Below, piece by piece: positions 8,673-18,746 of a stretch of DNA of 26,063 nt. A program made the position numbers and the translations under genes. The DNA lies in NCBI GenBank assembly GCA_964427655.1, contig CAYRWE010000045.1, positions 1-26,063 of the forward strand. Direction: 5' to 3'. The notes beneath the pieces were generated by a model. It was not told the origin of the DNA. It searched no databases and was given only the letters and a program-made list of their open reading frames with translations. Position 1 is the first letter of the stretch. Every line of letters begins with the position of its first letter. Source of the stretch: CAVQNQ01 sp964427655. Its GTDB lineage: Bacteria > Acidobacteriota > Terriglobia > Bryobacterales > Bryobacteraceae.

Positions 8673-10787
8673 TTACCAATACAGCGGCACGGTGGAGACT
8701 CCGTTTCCGATGGTGAGCAGCGGTATCGAATTTCGACGGCAGTCCAAGGTCGGGGGAGTCGGCTGGGGCGGTTGGAACAGAAAATTGATTTGCAGCGCAT
8801 TCGCCACCAAGCCGGGCGAAGCGCCTGTATAGAGCAACTGTTCCGTGGTTTCCGGGCATTCGCCGGTGACACCGCCGGGAAACAGGTTGACGGTGTACTG
8901 GGGAAAGACGATTGAGACGGGCGCCACCGGAGCCGGCGCGGGGTTCGCGGCCACGGTCCCATCGGGCAGACTTTGATTGAGCGCTCCCGCGCCGCCGGCG
9001 TAGAGGGTCAGAATGGATCCGGCTACGGCGGGATGGTTCGGACCGTTCACGGTTCCATCCCCATTCACGATCACAAAAGCGTTGGGCTGAGTCGGGACCA
9101 CCGTCAGTTCCAGCGTTTGCGACGAGCCTCCGGGAGTGAGCACTTCGAGCGTGGTGGTCGTCTCGGCCGCAATTCCGTAGGGCGCCAGAAGGTTGATCTG
9201 GGTGGCCGAAGCCCACAGCAGAGGCACCGCGCGTCCATCGAAGAGCACTTCGGTGCCGGCGAGCTGGGAGGCGATCAGGCCGCTCGAATCGAGCGCGGCC
9301 CCGGCGCCCGTCGCGGGGCCGAGGCCCGTGCCGTAGAGGCTGATGAATTCGCCGGGCGCGACAGAGCCGCCGGTCTGGCTGGCAGCGGAATCCGCCACGC
9401 CCAAAAGCGAGACGCCCGAAACCTGCGCGGCCGGGAGGCGCAGGAGCCAATCGGAAATCAGGTTTGGACCGGATGGCGAAAGAAACACCGACCCTCCCGA
9501 CGTCGTGAAGCTGCCGTCCGGATTCGCCCACAAGCCGCCCGGCGATGTGCCTGGAATGAGCTCCGAAACCAGCAGGCGCGATCCATCGGCGGCCAGTTCG
9601 AGAACCAGAATCGATCCGAGCTGCAGGCTGCCGGGAAGAAGCGGGAAATCCGGCGAATTGGTGCTGCCGGCGATCCAGAGATTCCCCTTGGCATCCGCCT
9701 GAATGCCGTTCAAGACGTCTCGGTCGGACCCGCCCAGATAAGTCGAGAAAACCCATGCCGTGCCGGCGGCATTGAGGCGCGTGACATAGCCGTACGAGGC
9801 GGTTTGCGCCGGCAATGCGGGTTCGAAGGCGCCTGGCGTCACCGGGAAATCGGCATCTAAGGTGGTGCCCGCCACCGCGGCGCCGCCGTCCGGCTCCAGC
9901 GCGATCCCCGCGACCGTCTCAGTCATGCCGAGCGAATCGGGTCCCGTGCCGCCCAGAAATGTGGACCAGATCGGGCTCTTGAAATCGGCGCTCAGGCGCG
10001 TGAGGAAGATATCGCCGGACTGGGCGTTGCATTTGCACACCGGCTGCGGCGCGTTGGCTGTGACGGGATAGTCTGTCGTGTTCGTGGTGCCGGCGATGGT
10101 GACGGCGCCGCTCGCATCGATGGCTATGGCCGCCGGCTTGGTGACCGGGGTCGCGCAGGTTGGAGCGCCGGACGAAGCGTTCGGGCACGCTACCTCGATT
10201 CCCGAAACCAGGGTTGAGAGCAGACGTGTCCCGGAGTTCGAGAATTTGGTGACGAAACCGAACGCATAGAAAGACTGCAACCCGGGAGGGATCGGCGCGG
10301 TCGGAAAGCCTTGGAAGGCGCCCGCCGAGAGCGGGAAATCGCTTTGGCTGGTGGTGCCGGTCACGTAGACGTTGCCGGATGGGTCGATGGCCAAGGCGCT
10401 CGCGCCGGTATGGCCGTTCGGGTCGGTGCCGCCCAGCTCAATCGAAAGCGGGGGTGCGCCGGAAGATGTCAGTTTCACCAGCTTGTCAAATCCGGCCAAC
10501 CAGAGAGCGCCGCTCGCATCCACCGCGGCGGCCGTGGGAGGAAAGGGAACGTTGGTCGAGATCGTCGCGGTGTTGTGGAAGCCCGCATCGAACTTCAGGG
10601 CCGAAACGACGTAGGACGTGCCGTTGTAGGTCGAGTAGACCACGAAGAGATTGCCGGTTTTGTCCGGAGCGGCGCAGCATTCGGTCGCTCCGGCCGGGGG
10701 CACGAAATAGGAGAGCAGCGAAGTCTGCGCCGGGGCCGCGGATGCCGCCAGGCACAGAGCGCTGAAAAGCAGGCAGGAGTAGCGCAT
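8673..10787 (-). CDS. Secreted SBBP-repeat protein with TIGR03437-type C-terminal domain (copy 2)
   Basis: A predicted exported protein of 704 residues, paralogous along its whole length to the protein at 2813-4948. Signal peptide MRYSCLLFSALCLAASAAPA is followed by QTSLLSY, the same mature start as copy 1. The SBBP-like units (IDPSGNVYVTGTTSQSDFP, IDASGAVTIAGTTNTTDYP, EPDGGAAVAGTTLDADFP, GNLWIAGSTNSPDFP) occupy about residues 130-400, and the TIGR03437-type domain (LYGTGLGPATGAG, ASATQINLLAPYGI, GPNHPAVAGS) fills the end. The two copies differ mainly in short insertions and in the extreme C-terminus (LTIGNGVSTVPLYW here). The start is ATG 10787 with GAGAAGG two bases upstream. It lies 73 bases downstream of gyrB on the same strand, so read-through is possible. 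Role unknown. Confidence 0.88.
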   Translation of the reverse strand: MRYSCLLFSALCLAASAAPAQTSLLSYFVPPAGATECCAAPDKTGNLFVVYSTYNGTSYVVSALKFDAGFHNTATISTNVPFPPTAAAVDASGALWLAGFDKLVKLTSSGAPPLSIELGGTDPNGHTGASALAIDPSGNVYVTGTTSQSDFPLSAGAFQGFPTAPIPPGLQSFYAFGFVTKFSNSGTRLLSTLVSGIEVACPNASSGAPTCATPVTKPAAIAIDASGAVTIAGTTNTTDYPVTANAPQPVCKCNAQSGDIFLTRLSADFKSPIWSTFLGGTGPDSLGMTETVAGIALEPDGGAAVAGTTLDADFPVTPGAFEPALPAQTASYGYVTRLNAAGTAWVFSTYLGGSDRDVLNGIQADAKGNLWIAGSTNSPDFPLLPGSLQLGSILVLELAADGSRLLVSELIPGTSPGGLWANPDGSFTTSGGSVFLSPSGPNLISDWLLRLPAAQVSGVSLLGVADSAASQTGGSVAPGEFISLYGTGLGPATGAGAALDSSGLIASQLAGTEVLFDGRAVPLLWASATQINLLAPYGIAAETTTTLEVLTPGGSSQTLELTVVPTQPNAFVIVNGDGTVNGPNHPAVAGSILTLYAGGAGALNQSLPDGTVAANPAPAPVAPVSIVFPQYTVNLFPGGVTGECPETTEQLLYTGASPGLVANALQINFLFQPPQPTPPTLDCRRNSIPLLTIGNGVSTVPLYW

Positions 10788-10796
10788 AGCCTTCTC

Positions 10797-10855
10797 GCAC
10801 TAAGAGTGCCGGGCCGGCGCTTTCAACTACAGCCCGCTCGAAATAGTTCGCGGGC
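10797..10855 (-). other. Two hairpins between gyrB and the downstream secreted-protein gene
   Basis: On the minus strand the gap first shows GCCCG-CGAA / TTCG-CGGGC (10832-10855), a stem with a small bulge and a CTAT loop. A perfect 5-base stem GCACT/AGTGC (10797-10809, loop CTT) follows just before the ribosome binding site of the next gene. The first could weaken transcription leaving gyrB, but it lacks a T tract and is not a classic intrinsic terminator. The second could be a small operator or part of the leader. Confidence 0.3.
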
Positions 10856-10860
10856 CGCCC

Positions 10861-13308
<2,448 letters not shown>

Positions 13309-13342
13309 ATCGATCGATGGCGGTTCCGGCGTCCGCCGGTTT

Positions 13343-14461
13343 TCAGAGCCTCATCGGCATTACAACATAGCGGTATTGATCTACGATACCTTCGCCGGAG
13401 GGCCGCAGCTCCCCAGCGCTCTTCTGGTCCTTCAGCTCAAAGGCCAGCTCGGTTTGCGGAATCGCGCGTAGAAAATCCAGAAGATATTGCGCGTTAAAGC
13501 CGATTTCGAGAACCGGCCCGTCGTATTCGCAGGAAACCGTCTCTTCGCTTTCGCCGGTCTCTACCGACGACGAGAAGATGTGCACTTCCCCCGGAGCGAA
13601 CTGAATCTTAATGGCGCGCGAGCGTTCGTCGGCAAACTGCGCCACGCGCTCGATGGCCGCGCGGATCTCGTCCTTCTGCAGCTTGGCGATCAGGTTGTGA
13701 TCCTTGGGCAGCACGCGCTCGTAATCCGGGAAATTTCCAGTCAGTTTGCGGGTCATCAGCAGGCGGTTGCCGGTCTGGAAGAACAGGTGATTGTCGTCGC
13801 CGCCAAAAATCATTACGGCGTCCGGCCCGGCTTCATCGGCCAGTTTGGTCAGCTCCGCCATGGCCTTCTTGGGAATCAGCGCACGAAACGTCTGGCTGAC
13901 CTTCCCGCTCTCCGCCGCGCTGGCCTGTACGAAAGCCAGCCGGTGCCCGTCCGTGGACACCATCACAAGCCCTTCCGGGCGCACCAGCAGCAACGCGCCG
14001 CTGAGCGTAAAGCGCGATTCCTCCATCGAGATGGCGAAGCCCGTGCGCGCAATCATGGAAGCCAGCGTCTTCACCGGGATTTCGGCGATCGGCTCGGGCA
14101 TCTGCGGCAGCTCCGGAAAGCTCTCGCGGGACATACCGGCGATGCGCGTCCTGGAACGCCCGGCGGTGATGGCGGCCCAATGATTTTCCAGGAACTTCAT
14201 GTTCACATCGCCTTCGGGCAGCAACCTGACGAAATCCAGCAACTTGCGCGCGGGCACCGTGCCGGCGCCCTCCTTCTTCACCGTGGCCGGGCAGGAACAG
14301 CGGATGCCCAGCTCCAGATCGGTCGCCGTCAGCGTTACCCGGTCTCCGGCGGCTTCCAGCAGCACGTTGGACAGGATGGGGATGGTGGTCTTCTTCTCCA
14401 CCACGCCTTGCGACAGACTCAGTTCACGTACCAGATCGGCTTTGCTGACAGTGAATTCCAT
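13343..14461 (-). CDS. dnaN: DNA polymerase III subunit beta (sliding clamp)
   Basis: The ring-shaped processivity clamp of the replicative polymerase, also bound by mismatch-repair proteins and Hda-like regulators. It has 372 residues, the normal length. Recognisable segments are the N-terminus MEFTVSKADLVRELSLSQGV, TIPILSNVLLEA, LTATDLELGI, MSRESFPELP, LVMVSTDGHRLAF, LTGNFPDYERVLP and the canonical C-terminus YRYVVMPMRL, which lines the peptide-binding pocket. The ATG at 14461 has AGGAG nine bases upstream, which fixes the start. It sits between dnaA and gyrB on the same strand; the 233-base gap on the dnaA side carries its likely promoter and DnaA-box-like sequences. The usual recF is not present after it. 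Confidence 0.98.
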   Translation of the reverse strand: MEFTVSKADLVRELSLSQGVVEKKTTIPILSNVLLEAAGDRVTLTATDLELGIRCSCPATVKKEGAGTVPARKLLDFVRLLPEGDVNMKFLENHWAAITAGRSRTRIAGMSRESFPELPQMPEPIAEIPVKTLASMIARTGFAISMEESRFTLSGALLLVRPEGLVMVSTDGHRLAFVQASAAESGKVSQTFRALIPKKAMAELTKLADEAGPDAVMIFGGDDNHLFFQTGNRLLMTRKLTGNFPDYERVLPKDHNLIAKLQKDEIRAAIERVAQFADERSRAIKIQFAPGEVHIFSSSVETGESEETVSCEYDGPVLEIGFNAQYLLDFLRAIPQTELAFELKDQKSAGELRPSGEGIVDQYRYVVMPMRL

Positions 14462-14694
14462 GGGCCAGAGCTCCTACTTTTTCTTCAACCTGAAATATGT
14501 ACTACTAGAACCGTATTCATAGGGCCTGTGCAAACTGTTGAAAGCTACCTAAATTATACTAAATTCAAGTACTTTTCGCTACTGGATCTTGCGGATACTA
14601 CCCTGGAAGGGCGTTGAGAATTAACCTTAGATAGCACTTTTGCACAGTTATCCAGAGAGGCCGTGAAGGCTCTTTGTGGAAATTGTCTCTAACC
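14462..14694. other. dnaA-dnaN intergenic region, possible part of oriC
   Basis: A 233-base non-coding gap, clearly more AT-rich than its surroundings, especially 14546-14577. It contains TTATCCAGA at 14648-14656, one mismatch from the DnaA box TTATCCACA. On the other strand TGTGGAAAT at 14675-14683 has two mismatches. In many bacteria the origin lies on one or both sides of dnaA, so this gap may supply the AT-rich unwinding element or extra DnaA sites. It must also carry the dnaN start signals. Confidence 0.45.
14553..14558 (-). promoter_or_regulatory. Candidate -10 element of a dnaN promoter
   Basis: On the minus strand a perfect TATAAT sits in the AT-rich stretch of the dnaA-dnaN gap, about 92 bases before the dnaN start. 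The -35 position at a 17-base spacing (TAGCGA) is poor, so this would need an activator or another sigma factor, or be a chance match within an unwinding element. Confidence 0.35.
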
Positions 14695-15993
14695 TCATCG
14701 TAATGAGTCCATTAGGTTGTGCAGAAGCCTGTTCAATTCAGGATCTATTGAACGCTCCTTCTCGATTTTGTTAATGGAGTGGATCACGGTCGTGTGGTGC
14801 TTGCCGCCAAAGGCCCGGCCGATCTCGGGCAGCGAGGCGTCGGTCAGCTCCTTGACCAGGTACATGGCGACCTGCCGGGGGTAGACCACCTTGCGCGTGT
14901 TGCTCTTCTCCTTGAGCTGAGAGGGCTTGATCTGGAAGCGCTCCGCCACGGCCTTCTGGATCGAATCTATGGTCAGTTTGCGATCCTGCACGTGCACCAG
15001 GTGCTTGAGGACCTGCTGGGCCATCTGAAGGTGAATGGACGTGCCTGTAAGCGACGAATAGGCAATCAGCTTCACGAGGCCGCCCTCGAGCTCGCGCACG
15101 TTCGACTTGGTCTTGGAAGCCATGAAGGAGCGCACGTCGTCGGGCAGCTTGATGCCCTCGGCTTCGGCTTTCTTATCCAGGATAGCCATCTTGGTTTCGA
15201 GGTCGGGCGGCTGGATATCGGCCAGCAGGCCCCATTCGAAGCGCGACCGAAGACGCTCCAGCAGGCCGGGGATCTCCTTGGGATGCGAGTCGCTGGAGAT
15301 CACGATCTGCTTCTGGTGGTCGTGCAGCTCGTTGAAAGTATGGAAGAATTCCTCTTGCGTGCGGTCTTTGTTGCCGAGCAACTGGATATCGTCCACCAAT
15401 AGGACGTCGGCCTCGCGGTAGCGCTGGTGAAACTGCTGCATGCGATCGGTACGGATGCAGGAGATCATCTCGTTCATGAAGCGCTCGCTCGAGGTATAGA
15501 TGACCCGCATGGAGGCAAACTTGTCCATCAACTCCCGCCCCACGGCATGCATCAGGTGGGTCTTTCCCATTCCCACCCCGCCATAGATAAAGAGCGGGTT
15601 GTAGCTGCGCGCGGGATTGGTGGCTACCGAGCGCGCCGCGGCGTGCGCGAACTGATTGCAGGTGCCGACCACGAAAGTGTCGAACGTGAATTTGGGATTC
15701 AGCAGGCTCTGACTGTCATTCTCGCCAAGCTCGGCGAGTACCGGCGACGGCGCGCGAGCGTTGGCCGTCTCGTAGGAGACGCGGTTCACAGGAAGAGCCA
15801 GTTCCTCGATGCCGGCACGGATCAAGGAGGCGTACTCGTTCTCCAGCCAGGCGCGCGTCTCCCGGTCCGGTACCGAGACGAACAGGGTTTCCCCGTCGCT
15901 GCCGGCGAAGGCACTTCCCTGAAACCAGTTGTTGAAACTTTCCTCGCTTACTTTAGGCTTCAGATAATCACGGATTTGGTCCCAGAGATTCAT
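14695..15993 (-). CDS. dnaA: Chromosomal replication initiator protein DnaA
   Basis: The AAA+ initiator that binds DnaA boxes and opens oriC. It has 432 residues when started at ATG 15993, whose product begins MNLWDQIRDYLKPKVSEESF, a normal domain I. The frame is open a further 53 codons upstream, but that extension has no resemblance to DnaA and carries the DnaA-box-like sites, so it is rejected as coding. Domain III shows Walker A GGVGMGKT (138-145), Walker B LLVDD (198-202), sensor 1 ISSDSHP (232-238) and the arginine-finger box RLRSRFEWGL (248-257). Domain IV carries the signature GGKHHTTVIHSI (396-407) that reads the DnaA box. Domain II (about 75-95) is short. It is first in a dnaA-dnaN-gyrB run. 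The ribosome binding site before 15993 is weak (AAGG only one base away). Confidence 0.98.
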   Translation of the reverse strand: MNLWDQIRDYLKPKVSEESFNNWFQGSAFAGSDGETLFVSVPDRETRAWLENEYASLIRAGIEELALPVNRVSYETANARAPSPVLAELGENDSQSLLNPKFTFDTFVVGTCNQFAHAAARSVATNPARSYNPLFIYGGVGMGKTHLMHAVGRELMDKFASMRVIYTSSERFMNEMISCIRTDRMQQFHQRYREADVLLVDDIQLLGNKDRTQEEFFHTFNELHDHQKQIVISSDSHPKEIPGLLERLRSRFEWGLLADIQPPDLETKMAILDKKAEAEGIKLPDDVRSFMASKTKSNVRELEGGLVKLIAYSSLTGTSIHLQMAQQVLKHLVHVQDRKLTIDSIQKAVAERFQIKPSQLKEKSNTRKVVYPRQVAMYLVKELTDASLPEIGRAFGGKHHTTVIHSINKIEKERSIDPELNRLLHNLMDSLR

Positions 15994-16258
15994 GCCTTGA
16001 CACACCACATGTACACGGTTTCCACAGAGTTTTCCACAGCGACGTGGGATTCGGCGGCCTCCAGGTTCAGAGGAGTCGCAGGAGTTCAAATGCGCCGGAG
16101 CGTAATAGTACTTTAACTCCCTTTCCGTTAGCCGAAATGTAGAATAGCACACCGAAAAGATTTTCCAGCAAGTTTATAAGTCTTTATTTTTCTTAGGTTT
16201 AGTTGAAACGTTTGACACCGCCAATGTTTCTGAAGGACAATGGGTTCTCACCCCGCGT
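15994..16258. other. dnaA upstream region, probable replication origin or DnaA autoregulatory region
   Basis: A 265-base non-coding gap between divergent dnaA (-) and tRNA-Gly (+). Two DnaA-box-like sites lie in the same direction: GTTTCCACA (16018-16026, two mismatches) and TTTTCCACA (16030-16038, one mismatch). A strongly AT-rich stretch at 16171-16212 could be a DNA unwinding element or an UP element. On the minus strand an extended -10 (TGCTATTCT, hexamer at 16141-16146) is a weak candidate dnaA promoter. Most genes to the left run left and most to the right run right, as expected on either side of an origin. Confidence 0.55.
16212..16241 (+). promoter_or_regulatory. Probable sigma70-type promoter of tRNA-Gly
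   Basis: TTGACA (16212-16217, perfect) and GACAAT (16236-16241, four of six) are separated by 18 bases. The predicted transcript start is about ten bases before the tRNA 5' end at 16259, a sensible position for a tRNA precursor. Confidence 0.6.
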
Positions 16259-16334
16259 GCGGGAGTAACTCAGCTGGTAGAGTGCGACCTTGCCAAGGTC
16301 GATGTCGCGGGTTCGAATCCCGTCTCCCGCTCCA
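16259..16334 (+). tRNA. tRNA-Gly (anticodon GCC)
   Basis: A full cloverleaf can be drawn by eye. The acceptor stem pairs GCGGGAG (16259-16265) with CTCCCGC (16324-16330), followed by T and an encoded CCA (16332-16334). The D arm is ACTC-AGCTGGTA-GAGT. The anticodon arm is CGACC-TTGCCAA-GGTCG, with anticodon GCC at 16292-16294, so it reads GGC and GGU glycine codons. The T arm is GCGGG-TTCGAAT-CCCGT with one G-T pair. The variable loop is short (ATGTC). It lies 20 bases before a small secreted-protein gene and may share its transcript. Confidence 0.97.
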
Positions 16335-16354
16335 TCATCTAACCCTCTGACGTC

Positions 16355-16990
16355 ATGTTGAAAACCGTTGTGTTGTCTTGGGCCGCCGCGCTGCTGGCTG
16401 CCTCTTCCCTTCTGGCTCAGGATTACAAGTTGGAGCCTATCTCAACGGCCCCTCCCGCCCTTTCCGGCGGATATACTTCACTGATCGCCAACCAGGGCTA
16501 TCGCGTAAACGGTGCCAGTGGTCCCTGGTGTGAGATCTGGTTTCGGAACAGCATTCCAACCGGCGCCAAGCCGAGCGACCCCGCCATTACTCTTCCCATC
16601 GCGCAAGGCACCCTGGTAGCCATTATCCGGTTCCCCAGTACCGCGGCGGACCGTCGCGGCCAGACCATCAAGCCCGGCGTCTATACCATGCGCTACAGCA
16701 ACAACCCGGTAGATGGGGCGCATCAGGGCGTCGCGCCCCAACGGGACTTCTTACTGCTGACTCCGCTGGCCAACGACCCGGACCCGAACGCCATGCCGGA
16801 TTTCGCCACGCTCGTAAGCTGGAGCAGGAACGCCTCCGGGACGCCGCATCCCGCCGTATTCTCTATTGAGACCCCCGCTGGATCGACCTTCCCCGAGCTC
16901 ACCAAGGAAGGCGATCACGACACGGTGTTGAACGTGAAGGTCGGCGACCTGCCTTTCGCCATCATCGTGGCCGGCAAGTACGAGGGTTGA
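16355..16990 (+). CDS. Small secreted protein of unknown function
   Basis: A predicted exported protein of 211 residues with a signal peptide (VVLSWAAALLAASSLLA, cut before QDYK). The mature part has no domain I can name with confidence. It is predicted mostly beta, with a segment IKPGVYTMRYSNNPVDGAHQ followed by APQRDFLLLTP, then HPAVFSIETPAG and a C-terminal VGDLPFAIIVAGKYEG. This resembles small secreted Acidobacteriota proteins with a beta-sandwich-like fold, but that is an impression, not a family call. ATG 16355 is the only start that gives a signal peptide; the ribosome binding site is weak. It follows tRNA-Gly by 20 bases and is followed 20 bases later by the methyltransferase-like gene, so the three may be one transcription unit. 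Confidence 0.75.
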   Translation: MLKTVVLSWAAALLAASSLLAQDYKLEPISTAPPALSGGYTSLIANQGYRVNGASGPWCEIWFRNSIPTGAKPSDPAITLPIAQGTLVAIIRFPSTAADRRGQTIKPGVYTMRYSNNPVDGAHQGVAPQRDFLLLTPLANDPDPNAMPDFATLVSWSRNASGTPHPAVFSIETPAGSTFPELTKEGDHDTVLNVKVGDLPFAIIVAGKYEG

Positions 16991-17010
16991 TCCCGCCAGT
17001 AGTGTAGACT

Positions 17011-17733
17011 TTGGACTTGGGCGCCGCCACGGAGTTCGAATTCCGCCACCGCTTCTGGTTGCTTTGCTCCATTTTCGGCATCGCTTTCGCCTGCTACCGG
17101 CTGGATCACACCAATAGTGCCGTGGCTCTCGCCCGCCTGCTGGCGGGTCCTCATACGGAGCGCATCGATCTGCTGGTGCACCTGGTCTTCGGAGCGGGCG
17201 CGCTGGTGATGGCGCTATGCGCCGTAGTGCGTTCCTGGGCGGCCGCATATCTGGCAAGCGAAGTGGTTCACGATACGAAGCTTCACACGGAGCGCCTGGT
17301 AGCCGACGGCCCTTATCGCCATCTGCGCAATCCGCTGTACCTGGGTACTCTTTTGCTGGCGCTGGGAATGGGCCCCATGGCCAGCCGGCTAGGCTTGGTG
17401 GTGCTGATAGTGGGAGTCCCGATCTTCACGCAACGGCTGATCCTGCGCGAGGAGGGGCAATTGCTGCGCACGCAGGGGGAAAGCTACCGCCGCTATTTCG
17501 AGGCGGTGCCCAGGCTGATGCCTTCGCTACGTCCGCGTGTGGCGCCGGGTACGGGCCATCCCGACTGGCGGGATGGGATCGCCGGCGAAGCCTTCATCTG
17601 GGGCATGGTGGCTGGCTCGGCGCTCTTTGCGATCACCTTTCGCCTGACCTGGTTCTGGGCCTCGATGGCGGCCGGCTTCGCGATCTCCATTTGGCAGCAC
17701 CGGCATTGGAGAGCGGCCCGAAGCGAGCGATAA
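17011..17733 (+). CDS. Isoprenylcysteine/phospholipid methyltransferase-like integral membrane protein
   Basis: A membrane protein of 240 residues of the ICMT/PEMT superfamily, whose members transfer a methyl group from S-adenosylmethionine to a lipid-embedded acceptor. Hydrophobic segments lie at about 15-30, 53-80, 108-142 (long, probably two helices) and 194-229. The family signature is clear: GPYRHLRNPLYLG (100-112), the C-terminal SAM-binding REEGQLLRTQGESYRRY (146-162) and VPRLMP. The final hydrophobic part after residue 190 is beyond the usual minimal domain. The start is TTG 17011, with another TTG two codons later; neither has a good ribosome binding site, so the N-terminus is uncertain. 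The substrate is unknown; in bacteria such proteins are often only annotated by family. It is 20 bases after the secreted-protein gene and 19 before bacterioferritin. Confidence 0.85.
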   Translation: MDLGAATEFEFRHRFWLLCSIFGIAFACYRLDHTNSAVALARLLAGPHTERIDLLVHLVFGAGALVMALCAVVRSWAAAYLASEVVHDTKLHTERLVADGPYRHLRNPLYLGTLLLALGMGPMASRLGLVVLIVGVPIFTQRLILREEGQLLRTQGESYRRYFEAVPRLMPSLRPRVAPGTGHPDWRDGIAGEAFIWGMVAGSALFAITFRLTWFWASMAAGFAISIWQHRHWRAARSER

Positions 17734-17752
17734 TCAATTCAGAGGAACAGGT

Positions 17753-18247
17753 ATGGAAAGAGCGAAGAGCATTCAGTTGTTGAACGAGTCTGTAGCCGAT
17801 GAATTGCAGGCCGTGCACCAGTACATGTACTTTCACTTTCACCTGGATGACCAAGGCTTCAAGCCGCTTTCGCAGTTGTTCAAGAGGATTGCCATCCAGG
17901 AGATGGGCCACGTCGAGTTGCTGGCCGAGCGGATTTTGTTCCTGAAGGGCGACGTCGAGATGGTCGTGGCCGGCCCGATCGAGAAGATCCATGAGCCGGA
18001 GGCGATTCTGGTGAAGGCCATGGCGATGGAGGAGGGCAGCGCGAAAGACTATAACAGCTCGGCCCTGGCCTGCGGGGCGAACGCGGATGCCGCCTCCAAG
18101 CAGATCTTCGAGCACCTGGTAGAGGACGAGGAAGGCCACTTCGATCAATACGAGAAGCAGCACGACAATATCAAGCGCTTCGGGCTGAGCTATCTCGCGC
18201 TGCAGTCGTTCGATGCCGCACCGGCCGGTACGGCCAGCGCCGGGTAG
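17753..18247 (+). CDS. bfr: Bacterioferritin
   Basis: A ferritin-like iron-storage protein of 164 residues that oxidises Fe(II) at a di-iron site and stores it in a 24-subunit shell. All six ferroxidase ligands line up with E. coli Bfr with an offset of one: Glu17, Glu50, His53, Glu93, Glu126 and His129. Met51 matches the heme-ligand Met52 of Bfr, which supports bacterioferritin rather than non-heme ferritin. The C-terminus is a short Ala/Gly-rich tail beyond the usual end. ATG 17753 has GAGGAA seven bases upstream. It is probably cotranscribed with the membrane methyltransferase gene. The nearby iron-sulfur cluster genes fit an iron-rich neighbourhood, though no common regulator is seen. Confidence 0.93.
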   Translation: MERAKSIQLLNESVADELQAVHQYMYFHFHLDDQGFKPLSQLFKRIAIQEMGHVELLAERILFLKGDVEMVVAGPIEKIHEPEAILVKAMAMEEGSAKDYNSSALACGANADAASKQIFEHLVEDEEGHFDQYEKQHDNIKRFGLSYLALQSFDAAPAGTASAG

Positions 18248-18292
18248 GGCGGCGGAAAGTTTCTTTGGGCAAGCTAAAAGCGTGCCCCACCG

Positions 18293-18685
18293 CTACGGTT
18301 TTGCGGGCGCTACAACGTAGACGTATTCGAGCGTGTCCTTTCCGGTATTCGAGACGTTGTGGCGGGTCGCGGGCGGGATGTAGGCTAGCGCCGGAGCGGC
18401 GAAGGGACGCGCCGGCTGGCCCTCGACGAGCGCGGATCCCTCGCCGCGCAGAATCACCAGCGTTTCTTCATTGGCGCCGGTGGTGTGCCATCCGACGGTC
18501 TCGCCGGGCTTGAGCCGTACGAAGCCGCTGCGCATCCCGGCGGTCTGCGGAGCGCCCTTCAGTAGCGGGCAATCGCCGCCGGGACACGCCAGCGGCAGCG
18601 TGAGCGGCTGTGGCCGCGGCGCCTGCGACCCCAGCGGCAGCGCGGCCAGGGCTGCCACGATTAGAACGATTCCGGCCCACTTCAT
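18293..18685 (-). CDS. Exported or membrane-anchored cupin-domain protein
   Basis: A protein of 130 residues with an N-terminal hydrophobic segment (IVLIVAALAALPLGSQA), so exported or anchored, and one cupin barrel. Cupin motif 1 reads GETVGWHTTGANEETLVILRGEG in outline: one His and the Glu are present but the second His of the usual HxH is Thr. Motif 2 gives PPATRHNVSNTG with its His. The metal site therefore has at most three of four usual ligands. A CPGGDC pair precedes the barrel. The start is ATG 18685 because GGAGG lies five bases upstream; the GTG at 18697 is inside that site. It is convergent with bacterioferritin and divergent from the polyferredoxin gene. Function unknown. Confidence 0.83.
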   Translation of the reverse strand: MKWAGIVLIVAALAALPLGSQAPRPQPLTLPLACPGGDCPLLKGAPQTAGMRSGFVRLKPGETVGWHTTGANEETLVILRGEGSALVEGQPARPFAAPALAYIPPATRHNVSNTGKDTLEYVYVVAPAKP

Positions 18686-18703
18686 AAACACCTCCACGAT
18701 TCA

Positions 18704-18717
18704 AGACTCCTGAGTCT
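18704..18717. promoter_or_regulatory. Palindrome in the cupin/polyferredoxin divergent promoter region
   Basis: AGACTC-CT-GAGTCT is a perfect 6+6 inverted repeat in the 61-base gap between the start codons of two divergent genes. Its size and place suit a dimeric repressor or activator that could control both. The half-site GACT/AGTC loosely recalls Rrf2-family (IscR-like) sites, which would suit an iron-sulfur operon, but this is speculative and no regulator gene is present here. Confidence 0.35.
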
Positions 18718-18746
18718 GGTTTATCCTAAGGTGAAGCGGGATTCGC

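Noticed and set aside
15994..16152. 53-codon upstream extension of the dnaA frame
   Set aside because: The extension lacks any DnaA similarity, carries DnaA-box-like sites, and the standard DnaA N-terminus begins at 15993.
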